Positions 1 to 6,283 of a DNA stretch of 37,552 nt are shown piece after piece. The notes under the pieces were generated by a model that was not told the origin of the DNA, searched no databases, and saw only the letters and a program-made list of their open reading frames with translations. Within the stretch, counting starts at the first letter, position 1, and each line of letters opens with the position of its first letter. Source of the DNA: Lachnospiraceae bacterium (GTDB lineage: Bacteria > Bacillota > Clostridia > Lachnospirales > Lachnospiraceae). The position numbers were made by a program, and so were the translations under genes. The DNA is taken from positions 1-37,552 of the forward strand of contig JAEFAR010000025.1 in the NCBI GenBank assembly GCA_016287675.1, written 5' to 3'.

Positions 1-922
1 CAATGGATGGCGTGGGTTTCACGGAAACGCTGAATGTCACGGGCATTCCGTTGGAGATCCCGCCGTTTATGCCTCCGTTATTGTTTGTGGCTGTCACCAC
101 TCTGTCGCCGTCTTTTCTGAAAGCATCATTAAATTCGCTTCCCCTTAAAGCAGAACCCTCAAAGCCTTTACCGAACTCCACACCTTTAACGGCTCCGATG
201 GAGTAAAGAGCATGGGATAAAAGGCTCTCAAGGCTGTCAAACCAGGGGTCTCCCACTCCTGCAGGAAGTCCGACAACGGCTGTCTTTACGATGCCGCCCA
301 CGCTGTCATGATCTTTGCCCGCTTCCTGTATGCCTGCAGTGATCTTTTCCGCCGCATCGTCGTCGATCACGGGAAAACTTCCGGAATTAAGCTTTTTAAT
401 GTTGGCAAGGATCTCATCTTCACTGCTTCCGAAGTCCCTGTCACTCACATTTACACATTCGCTGATGTGAGTACCGATGAAGATCCCCAGCTCATTTAAT
501 GCAGGGATCAGTACTCCCCCCGCTGCAACGATGGCCGCAGTGATCCTTCCGGAGAAATGTCCGCCGCCTCTGTAATCCTCAAATCCGTTGTATTTGACAT
601 GGGCAGTGTAATCCGCATGAGAAGGTCTTGCAGGGCCAAAATTGTAGTCCTTGCTTCTGGTCTCCTCGTTGGGGATCATTATGCAAAGGGGCGTTCCCGT
701 GGTCTTTCCGTTAAACACGCCGCTTAAGATCCGATAATTGTCCGGTTCTCTTCTGGGAGTGTCGATGGAAGAGGTGGGACGTCTTCTTGCCAGCATATTT
801 TTTATCGTCTCCTCATCCACGGTGAGTCCGGGAGTGAGCCCGTCCAGAACACAGCCTATGGCAGGTCCGTGGCTTTCTCCGAATATTGTTATCGTAACAT
901 TTGATCCAAAGGTATTTTTCAT
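1..922 (-). CDS. aroC: Chorismate synthase (3' end beyond window)
   Basis: Converts 5-enolpyruvylshikimate-3-phosphate to chorismate with reduced FMN, the last common step of aromatic amino acid synthesis. The reverse-strand frame opens with MKNTFGSNVTITIFGESHGPAIG, whose GESHG motif is the family signature. It continues with RRPTSSIDTPRREPD, GTPLCIMIPNEETRSKDY, RPSHADYT and YRGGGHFSGR, all typical chorismate synthase blocks that bind FMN and phosphate. About 307 codons are present against roughly 360 in the family, so the C-terminus lies to the left. The start at 922 is preceded by a GAGGT ribosome site. It is third in pheA-aroB-aroC, 59 bases after aroB, with no terminator or clear promoter in between, so it should follow the pheA attenuator. 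Confidence 0.95.
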   Translation of the reverse strand, partial: MKNTFGSNVTITIFGESHGPAIGCVLDGLTPGLTVDEETIKNMLARRRPTSSIDTPRREPDNYRILSGVFNGKTTGTPLCIMIPNEETRSKDYNFGPARPSHADYTAHVKYNGFEDYRGGGHFSGRITAAIVAAGGVLIPALNELGIFIGTHISECVNVSDRDFGSSEDEILANIKKLNSGSFPVIDDDAAEKITAGIQEAGKDHDSVGGIVKTAVVGLPAGVGDPWFDSLESLLSHALYSIGAVKGVEFGKGFEGSALRGSEFNDAFRKDGDRVVTATNNNGGINGGISNGMPVTFSVSVKPTPSI

Positions 923-942
923 GTTTTACCTCGTTTTTTCAT

Positions 943-958
943 GATCCGTTACCGGATC
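943..958 (-). other. Intercistronic hairpin with GNRA-type loop, aroB-aroC
   Basis: In the transcript, GATCCG and CGGATC form a perfect 6-bp stem closed by GUAA, which fits the GNRA tetraloop pattern. No U tract follows, so it is not a terminator. It sits about 20 bases upstream of the aroC start and may affect mRNA stability or translation. Function is inferred from structure only. Confidence 0.45.
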
Positions 959-981
959 CTTGGGTCTTTTTTTCGGTCGTT

Positions 982-1977
982 TCACTTTAAAGTTGAAAGT
1001 TCCGACCAGGTCATATTCTTAAAATTAAAGCTTCCGATGCTGTTCACCCACACGGTGCTCACACCCTCCGCATTTGCTTTCTTGTCATGCTTCATCCTGT
1101 CGATCAGGGCCGGCAGTTCGTATCCGCATTCCGTGGGAAGGGAGTACTTTTTAAGGACACTTCCCAATCTCTTTTTTACATCCTCTGAGCACATGAGCAT
1201 CATTCCGATGGCCACACATTCCCCGTGAAGAAGCCTGCCCTCTGCCGCGGATTCAATTGCGTGCCCTACGGTGTGCCCGAAGTTCAGCACCTTCCTGAGT
1301 CCCTTTTCCTGAGGATCCTCTTCAACAACTGCCTTTTTTATGGCATTGGCTCTTTGAATGATCTCTTCGATGTCTGCCTCGGGATCCTCGCATTTTTCCA
1401 TAAACTCAAAAAGCTTCGCATCGCTCGTTGCCGCCATCTTTATGGCTTCCGCAAGTCCGGCGTTCACCTGCCTTCTGTCAAGGGTTTTAAGGACATCTGT
1501 ATCGATGATCACCGCCGAGGGCTGGTAAAAGCTGCCCACAACGTTCTTTACGCCTTCAAAGTCAATGGCAGTCTTTCCGCCGATGGAAGAATCCACCATG
1601 GAAAGAACCGTTGTCGGGATGTTGTAAAACGCGATCCCTCTCATGTAGCAGGACGCAGCAAAGGCTGCAAGATCACCGCAGACTCCTCCCCCCACAGCCA
1701 CTACGCAGTCGTGTCTCGTGAAGTTTTCCTTAAGCATCCTTCGTAAGAGAAGCAGGTAGTTCTCTATGCATTTGCTCTGCTCTCCCTCAGGTATCGTCTC
1801 AATAAAGGCTTCCTTAAAACAGGAAGCAGCCGAGCAGGCATATGCCTTCGGGACTCCGCTGTCCGTTAAAATGAGTGCCTTCCTGCCGGTGTCAATGAAG
1901 CTTGAAAGCCGCCCGATCGCACCCTTTTCGTATACTATATCATAACTCAGATCTCTTGATGAAATGTTTATCTTCAT
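982..1977 (-). CDS. aroB: 3-dehydroquinate synthase
   Basis: Cyclises DAHP to 3-dehydroquinate, second step of the shikimate pathway, using NAD and a divalent metal. The 331-residue protein shows the NAD-binding GGGVCGDLAAFAA block (about 96-108), the PTTVLSMVDSSIGGKTA block (121-137), and the metal ligands E177 in GLAEAIK, H235 in NFGHTVGHA and H251 in LLHGE. It is slightly shorter than the usual ~350-360 residues, with a compact C-terminus. It lies 28 bases after pheA and 59 before aroC on the same strand, so the three genes probably share one transcript. This places an early common-pathway step under the Phe/Tyr-rich leader. Confidence 0.95.
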   Translation of the reverse strand: MKINISSRDLSYDIVYEKGAIGRLSSFIDTGRKALILTDSGVPKAYACSAASCFKEAFIETIPEGEQSKCIENYLLLLRRMLKENFTRHDCVVAVGGGVCGDLAAFAASCYMRGIAFYNIPTTVLSMVDSSIGGKTAIDFEGVKNVVGSFYQPSAVIIDTDVLKTLDRRQVNAGLAEAIKMAATSDAKLFEFMEKCEDPEADIEEIIQRANAIKKAVVEEDPQEKGLRKVLNFGHTVGHAIESAAEGRLLHGECVAIGMMLMCSEDVKKRLGSVLKKYSLPTECGYELPALIDRMKHDKKANAEGVSTVWVNSIGSFNFKNMTWSELSTLK

Positions 1978-2005
1978 GTTTCTCCTTGGGTTATGGGTTC
2001 ATTTT

Positions 2006-3088
2006 TTAGTAAGTTCCCACAAGTTTCAGGTTTGCGCACAGAGCGCCAAGTTCCGTCAGCATGTCCTGACCGTCCCGGGTGTTGATGTTACCGTCAGCCT
2101 CGATGTAGAAATAGTAGTTCCACATGAGCCCTTTCATGGGACGGCTTCTCAGGGACTTCATGTTAAAGTTGTGTGCACCGATGATGTTCAGAGTCTGAGC
2201 CAGCGCGCCGGCCTCGTTCTTTACGGTGAACACAAGGATGAAGTGATCGGCACGGTTCTGAGTATTTCTGCCCGGAATGTTCCTTCCTCTGGAGAAAGCC
2301 GCAAAACGGGTGGTGTTGCTGCGGCTTGCGTTGATGCCTGAAGCCAGGACATTGAGTCCGTGAATTTCAGCGGTCTCAGCAGATGCAATGGCAGCCACCG
2401 TGGGATCGTTAAGCTTCTTAACGTACTCCGCGGCCATGGCTGTGTTGTTGTAGGCCACAGGCTCGTATCCGTGGGACTTGATGAAAGCATCGCACTGGGA
2501 AAGTGCCTGAGGATGGCTCACAACCTTCCTGATGTTCTCTATGCTTGCGCCCTCCACTGCGATCAGGTTGTGAACGATGTCGATGTCAATAACGCTGTTC
2601 ACGTAAAGGTTTCCCGAGAACATAAGGTCCATGACATTAACCACCTCGCCTGCATAGCTGTTCTCGATGGGAAGCACCGCACTGTCGGCCTCGCCGTTTT
2701 CAACCTTGGCGTAGGCTTCTTCGAAGCTGTCGCAGGAAACCAGTTCAGCTCCGGGGAACATCTTTGTTGCGGCTATCCAGGCAAATGCGCCTTCAACTCC
2801 GCAATAGGCGATCTTCATACCGTAATTTCTCTTCTTTTGGTAGTCGCAGGACAATTCCATCAGCTTCTTCTGGAAAAGGACATAATAATCGCCGATCTCC
2901 TTCTTTTCCAAAAGCTCGCTGTTCTTTCTGATAAGGTACTCTTCTCTTTCCTCATCCTTTATGGGAAGTCCGTGTTCTTTCTTGTAATCCGCAACTTTTT
3001 CAACAGCAGTCATTCTTTTTTCAAAGAGCTCTCTCATATCCTTGTCGATCTTTTCGATCTCTTCTCTTGTTTTCTTCAAGTCTTCCAT
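2006..3088 (-). CDS. pheA: Bifunctional chorismate mutase / prephenate dehydratase (P-protein)
   Basis: Turns chorismate into prephenate and then phenylpyruvate, the committed route to phenylalanine. Residues 1-85 are an AroQ-type chorismate mutase helical domain. About 91-270 is prephenate dehydratase, starting MKIAYCGVEGAFA, with the catalytic TRF motif at 260-262. About 282-355 is a regulatory ACT domain. The GAL part of the Phe-binding site is present (294-296), but the position of the E. coli ESRP motif reads RSRP (314-317). The 360-residue length is normal. It is first in pheA-aroB-aroC and is preceded by a leader peptide and terminator at 3121-3325. In E. coli the same gene is controlled by a phe leader, which supports the regulatory reading here. 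Confidence 0.95.
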   Translation of the reverse strand: MEDLKKTREEIEKIDKDMRELFEKRMTAVEKVADYKKEHGLPIKDEEREEYLIRKNSELLEKKEIGDYYVLFQKKLMELSCDYQKKRNYGMKIAYCGVEGAFAWIAATKMFPGAELVSCDSFEEAYAKVENGEADSAVLPIENSYAGEVVNVMDLMFSGNLYVNSVIDIDIVHNLIAVEGASIENIRKVVSHPQALSQCDAFIKSHGYEPVAYNNTAMAAEYVKKLNDPTVAAIASAETAEIHGLNVLASGINASRSNTTRFAAFSRGRNIPGRNTQNRADHFILVFTVKNEAGALAQTLNIIGAHNFNMKSLRSRPMKGLMWNYYFYIEADGNINTRDGQDMLTELGALCANLKLVGTY

Positions 3089-3120
3089 TTAAATTGTCCT
3101 TTCGATCGTATTAATTCCTT

Positions 3121-3150
3121 AAAAAAATCGGTTTCACACGGGAAACCGAT
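3121..3150 (-). terminator. Attenuator terminator in the pheA leader
   Basis: In the pheA direction the RNA has a perfect 9-bp stem, AUCGGUUUC with GAAACCGAU (3142-3150 and 3127-3135), a 6-base loop and a run of seven U. It lies between the leader-peptide stop codon and the pheA start, so it would stop transcription before the operon unless disrupted. Its 5' arm overlaps the 3' arm of a competing stem (3140-3148 with 3178-3187). Confidence 0.85.
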
Positions 3151-3187
3151 CCATTCTCATTCTAAATTGTTACGCAACGGTTATCCC
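3140..3187 (-). promoter_or_regulatory. Predicted antiterminator of the pheA leader
   Basis: GGGAUAACCG at 3187-3178, inside the last leader codons, can pair with CGGUUUCCC at 3148-3140 through nine base pairs with one bulged U. The second arm shares most of the terminator's 5' arm, so the two structures exclude each other. A ribosome stalled on the upstream aromatic codons would leave the first arm free, whereas one reaching the stop codon at 3170-3172 would cover it. Found by manual pairing; energies were not calculated. Confidence 0.7.
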
Positions 3188-3325
3188 TTTATCTTCATTT
3201 GTAAACTGCATAAAATAATAAAAAAAGAAGTACGCAAAAAAGCGTACCGCATAATAAAACCAATTGCCAACCTGAGATCTGCAATCCGACATACCGATAT
3301 TCTTTTTTGAAACCATGTTCTTCAT
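3170..3325 (-). CDS. Phe/Tyr-rich leader peptide of the pheA-aroB-aroC operon
   Basis: A 51-codon reading frame that starts ATG at 3325, six bases after a GGAG ribosome site, and ends TAA at 3170-3172. Residues 22-41 (3203-3262) contain 8 Phe, 5 Tyr and 1 Trp, including the stretch FFAYFFFYYF. It is followed by alternative antiterminator and terminator hairpins before pheA. This is the layout of amino-acid leader peptides such as E. coli pheL, whose peptide is much shorter and Phe-rich. When charged Phe-tRNA (and perhaps Tyr-tRNA) is scarce the ribosome should stall here, favouring antitermination. The peptide itself is probably not functional after synthesis. The promoter lies at 3367-3395. 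No T-box core (GGGTGG-ACCGC) was found in this leader. The Phe codons are nearly all TTT. Confidence 0.85.
   Translation of the reverse strand: MKNMVSKKNIGMSDCRSQVGNWFYYAVRFFAYFFFYYFMQFTNEDKGITVA
3230..3247 (-). other. Hairpin inside the aromatic-codon run
   Basis: GUACGC and GCGUAC form a perfect 6-bp stem around six U, overlapping leader codons 27-32, with UUC and seven U just downstream. It may act as an RNA polymerase pause that synchronises the ribosome with transcription, or as a weak early terminator if the leader is not translated. Inferred from sequence. Confidence 0.5.
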
Positions 3326-3366
3326 GCAGTCTCCGTAATAAATCCTGTGTTTTCTAAAGCATACAT

Positions 3367-3395
3367 AATTTAGCAGAGTCTGACGTTTTTGTCAA
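3367..3395 (-). promoter_or_regulatory. Promoter of the pheA operon
   Basis: A perfect -35 TTGACA (3390-3395) is separated by 17 bases from a -10-like TAAATT (3367-3372, 4 of 6 matches). Transcription would begin near 3360, about 35 bases upstream of the leader-peptide start, giving a ~240-nt leader before the terminator. The 3089-3467 gap is explained by this promoter and the attenuator. Confidence 0.7.
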
Positions 3396-3467
3396 CCCTT
3401 TTGTACCAAAATGTTGTAAATCTTCACCGCGTTAATTCGTGATAAAAGTGGCTCTTTGGGGACAGGG

Positions 3468-4052
3468 TTATTCTTCGTACTTTTTAATGATGTCCTCTGC
3501 CGCCATCCGAGCGGATTCCCTGTTCTCCATGGCGATCTGCTCGATCCTGTGATGAGCTTCCTCTTCCGTCAGCCCTTCATTGGCGATCAGTACCCATTTC
3601 GCCCGATTGATCACCCTAATGTCCATCACCTTTTCCTGCAGGGTCTTGTTGGCCTTTTCCATCTTGGACAGACGGTTCGAAAAAGCTGTAAGAAGCTTCA
3701 CGTAGGCATATGCCTGCTGCCGTCCGAAGGGCTTCGAAGCCGTCAGTACGCCCAGATCCTCCAGCTCATGCGCTGTCTGATCGAAGGAATGAATGTCCGT
3801 CAAAACAAGGATGCCCACAGGTCTTTCGGACAGGTCCTGGGCCAGTTCTATGCCTGTTTCGTCCGGCAACGGGGTGTTGATGATCAGAATATTGTATTGA
3901 TTTGAAATGAACTTTCTTCTTGCCTCGCCGGCGCTCCTCACCACAGGTGCGATCTCGTACTCCCCGGAAGGCAGGATCTGTGCCAGGAAGTCCCTCAGCT
4001 TCTCGTCCCCGGAGGCAACAAGAATATTATATTTTTTTTCTCTCGCCGCCAT
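3468..4052 (-). CDS. ANTAR-domain RNA-binding regulator with degenerate receiver (NitR-like)
   Basis: Probable antiterminator linked to nitrogen control. Residues 8-115 resemble a response-regulator receiver, but the phospho-accepting Asp is replaced by N59 (INTPLPD) and the acidic pair after strand 1 reads A13-S14. The conserved Lys of SKPF is retained. About 120-140 is a coiled linker, and the C-terminal ~55 residues (LQEKVMDIRVINRAKWVL onward) are an ANTAR domain, which binds paired RNA hairpins. It lies 36 bases after glnA, probably in one transcript, with a GGAGG site before the start. A similar ANTAR gene (nitR) sits beside glnA in Clostridium saccharobutylicum. Control may therefore be by ligand or partner rather than phosphorylation. 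No canonical ANTAR double hairpin was found by eye in the glnA leader. Confidence 0.88.
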   Translation of the reverse strand: MAAREKKYNILVASGDEKLRDFLAQILPSGEYEIAPVVRSAGEARRKFISNQYNILIINTPLPDETGIELAQDLSERPVGILVLTDIHSFDQTAHELEDLGVLTASKPFGRQQAYAYVKLLTAFSNRLSKMEKANKTLQEKVMDIRVINRAKWVLIANEGLTEEEAHHRIEQIAMENRESARMAAEDIIKKYEE

Positions 4053-4088
4053 CAGGGGCCTCCATAGCTGTTCAAAATAAATCGGGCA

Positions 4089-5291
4089 TTACATCTCGGG
4101 GATGTATCCCTTCGGTAAGACTGACTTTATGAAATCGCTTTCCGCAGCCAGTCTCTTTGCGGTATCAAGGTTTTCCGGCAGGCGTACAAGCTTGTCCGTA
4201 ACCTCGGTTCCCGCAGTGTAAAGATCCTCATTTACAGGCTCCGGCAGCACCATTTTCTTCTCGATGCCGTCGATGCCCGCCCTGATCAGGAGCGCAAATG
4301 CGATGTAGGGGCTCAGCATGGGATCGGGGGATCTGAGTTCAAAACGCCTCACACCGTTTCTCGCAGCAGGGATACGGATGAACTGGGTCCTGTTCTCCGG
4401 TGCCCAGGCCACGTACTTCGGCGCTTTCTTTTCCCCCAGCCGTGCATATGATCCCTCAACCGGGTTCAAAAAAGCCGTCATCTCATTGGCGTGAGCCATT
4501 ATGCCTGCCATAAAGGAATCCATGCAGTCGTTTCCGTCTTTCGAGGAAACAGAAATGTTAATGTGCAGTCCGTTTCCGCTTTCTCCGGGAATGGGCTTGG
4601 GAGAGAAGTCGGCGTAAAGCCCGTTTCTGCTTGCAACAGCCTTTACAACGGTAATGAAATTCAGAGCATTTTCAGCAGCCGCCATGGCTTCACTGTACCT
4701 GAAGTCGATCTCGTTCTGGCTGGGTCCTTCTTCATGATGAGAGCTCTCGGGGCGAATTCCCATTTCCGTAAGAGTCAGGCAGATCTCACGTCTCACGTTC
4801 TCTCCCCTGTCTTCAGGAGCAACATCCATGTAGCCCGCCCTGTCAAAAGGCTCGCTGGTGGGTTCTCCCTTATCGTCTGTTTTAAAAAGATAAAATTCAA
4901 ATTCGGTTCCGAAAAGAAGGGTCAGCCCCATTTCCTTTGCCTTCTCCACAGCCCTTTTCAGGATGTACCTGGGATCTGATTCAAATTGGGTCCCGTCGGA
5001 ATGCTTTATGTTACAGAACATCCTGATGACCTTGCCGTTAATGGATCTCCAGGGTAACACACTCATAGTCGTGGGGATGGGGAAAAGGAAAAGATCGGAT
5101 CCCACACCTCCGCTGAAGCCGTCAATGGCAGAAGCATCAAACGCTATTCCTTCCGAGAACGCCCTGGGCAGCTCATCCGGCATTATGGCGATGTTCTTCT
5201 GATTTCCGTGGATATCGCAAAAAACAAGGCGGATGAACCTCACATCCTCCTGTTCAACATATTCCATTATCTCTTTTTCGCTTGCAGTCAT
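4089..5291 (-). CDS. glnA: Glutamine synthetase, type I
   Basis: Joins ammonia to glutamate using ATP. The 400-residue protein has a beta-grasp N-terminus (about 15-100) and the catalytic barrel. The GTEFEF metal-binding block has E130 and E132. HHEEGPSQNEIDF holds further metal-binding Glu residues including E194. GNGLHINIS contains H243, NRTQFIRIP lies near 300, and FELRSPDP has E318 and R320. It is about 40 residues shorter than the usual ~440-residue enzyme and lacks the adenylylation-site tail of enterobacterial enzymes, so it should not be regulated that way. Its promoter and structured leader are at 5307-5371. The following ANTAR gene is its likely regulatory partner. Confidence 0.92.
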   Translation of the reverse strand: MTASEKEIMEYVEQEDVRFIRLVFCDIHGNQKNIAIMPDELPRAFSEGIAFDASAIDGFSGGVGSDLFLFPIPTTMSVLPWRSINGKVIRMFCNIKHSDGTQFESDPRYILKRAVEKAKEMGLTLLFGTEFEFYLFKTDDKGEPTSEPFDRAGYMDVAPEDRGENVRREICLTLTEMGIRPESSHHEEGPSQNEIDFRYSEAMAAAENALNFITVVKAVASRNGLYADFSPKPIPGESGNGLHINISVSSKDGNDCMDSFMAGIMAHANEMTAFLNPVEGSYARLGEKKAPKYVAWAPENRTQFIRIPAARNGVRRFELRSPDPMLSPYIAFALLIRAGIDGIEKKMVLPEPVNEDLYTAGTEVTDKLVRLPENLDTAKRLAAESDFIKSVLPKGYIPEM

Positions 5292-5306
5292 AACCTTCTC
5301 CCTTCG

Positions 5307-5357
5307 ATCAGTATTTACCGTAAGGTCTGTTTCAGGCTCATTTGAGTCTTTACTGAT
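5307..5357 (-). promoter_or_regulatory. Folded 5' leader of glnA
   Basis: Almost the whole short leader is enclosed by a perfect 7-bp stem, AUCAGUA (5357-5351) with UACUGAU (5313-5307). Inside are three small stem-loops in series: CUC/GAG, CUG/CAG and ACC/GGU. The closing arm ends just before the purine-rich ribosome site (GAAGGGAG). It could control ribosome access or be bound by a regulator. The loops do not show the hexaloop pattern known for ANTAR targets. Confidence 0.45.
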
Positions 5358-5365
5358 TTTTCGTT

Positions 5366-5371
5366 ATTATA
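5366..5371 (-). promoter_or_regulatory. glnA promoter (extended -10)
   Basis: A consensus TATAAT preceded directly by TGC (extended -10). The -35 position 17 bases upstream reads TTCATT and is weak, which may indicate a need for activation. Transcription would start near 5359, just before the folded leader. Confidence 0.65.
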
Positions 5372-5389
5372 GCACATATTACTTTCTAA

Positions 5390-5432
5390 ATGAAATAAAT
5401 AATGCAGACCACCGTTTTACGGGTAGCCTGCA
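5390..5432 (-). terminator. Probable terminator of the first ABC operon
   Basis: In the minus-strand transcript TGCAG and CTGCA (5428-5432 and 5403-5407) enclose an inner CCGT/ACGG stem-loop, followed by the U-rich stretch UUAUUUAUUUC. It lies between the ATPase stop codon and the glnA promoter. The T tract is interrupted, so efficiency is uncertain. Confidence 0.55.
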
Positions 5433-5476
5433 TATGCGGTCTGTAAAAAAATGGACCTATACCCCCGGCAGAAGTG

Positions 5477-6274
5477 TCATTTTGCCAGCAGCATTCTGTC
5501 GTTAACCATTTCCTCGCCGTTGAGTTCGGAGAACTTTTTGAGGAGATCCTCTACGGTGAGTTTTTTCTTTTCTTCACCCTTAACATCGAAGATGATCTGA
5601 CCGTTGTTCATCATGATGAGGCGATTACCGTGAGCGATGGCATCCTTCATGTTGTGAGTGATCATCATAGTGGTAAGATTGTTCCTGGAAACGATCTTAT
5701 CCGTAAGGTCAAGCACTGTGGCTGCTGTCTTGGGGTCAAGGGCCGCAGTGTGCTCGTCGAGAAGCAGGAGCTTGGGCTGTCTCATGGTTGCCATGAGAAG
5801 GGTAAGTGCCTGTCTCTGTCCGCCGGAAAGAAGCGATACGGAAGTGGAAAGCCTGTTTTCAAGACCAAGGCCAAACTGAGCCAGCATGTTCATGTATTCC
5901 GCACGCTGCTCGGAAGAGATCCCCCATCTTAAAGATCTTGTCAGGCCTCTTCTTGAAGCGATGGCCATGTTTTCTTCGATCCACATGGTGGAAGCAGTGC
6001 CCATCATGGGATCCTGGAACACACGTCCCAGGTACTTCGCTCTCTTGTGTTCCGGTAATGTGGTAACATCAACTCCGTCCACCGTAATGGTTCCGCTGTC
6101 AACGGGGAAAACTCCCGCCACCATGTTGAGAAGGGTGGATTTCCCCGCTCCGTTACCTCCGATGACGGTAACAAAATCTCCGGCTTCAAGCTCAAGATTC
6201 ACATTGGTCAAAGCCTGTTTTTCATTGATGGTGCCTTTATTAAAAGTCTTGCTTAAATTCTTGATCGTTAACAT
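5477..6274 (-). CDS. ABC transporter ATP-binding protein, TrpZ-like (operon 1)
   Basis: The ATPase that drives uptake through the neighbouring permease. The 265-residue protein has Walker A GGNGAGKST (39-47), the signature LSGGQRQ and Walker B LLLLDEHTAALDP, then the switch His in MMITHNMKDA. The DEHTAALDP form is shared with the second copy at 13304-14089 and is characteristic of the TrpXYZ-type uptake ATPases. It lies nine bases after the permease gene on the same strand, in the order binding protein, permease, ATPase. Substrate is unknown; an aromatic amino acid or related compound is inferred from family. Confidence 0.9.
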   Translation of the reverse strand: MLTIKNLSKTFNKGTINEKQALTNVNLELEAGDFVTVIGGNGAGKSTLLNMVAGVFPVDSGTITVDGVDVTTLPEHKRAKYLGRVFQDPMMGTASTMWIEENMAIASRRGLTRSLRWGISSEQRAEYMNMLAQFGLGLENRLSTSVSLLSGGQRQALTLLMATMRQPKLLLLDEHTAALDPKTAATVLDLTDKIVSRNNLTTMMITHNMKDAIAHGNRLIMMNNGQIIFDVKGEEKKKLTVEDLLKKFSELNGEEMVNDRMLLAK

Positions 6275-6283
6275 TTTCCCCTC

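Noticed and set aside
919-942. Mini-ORF (MKKRGKT) overlapping the aroC start as ATGA
   Set aside because: Only seven codons, contains the aroC ribosome site itself and has no good site of its own; likely chance.
2360-3310. Long plus-strand open frame (316 codons) antisense to pheA
   Set aside because: Frame shadow of pheA and its leader; its product has no recognisable domain, and the reverse strand explains the region fully.
3406-3467. TGGGGACAGGG sequence after the ANTAR gene as a REP-like repeat
   Set aside because: No second copy was found in the window and it forms no clear hairpin, so a repeat cannot be supported.
5399-5480. Stem-rich region before glnA as a possible glutamine riboswitch
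   Set aside because: It lies upstream of the glnA promoter and fits better as the terminator of the ABC operon.
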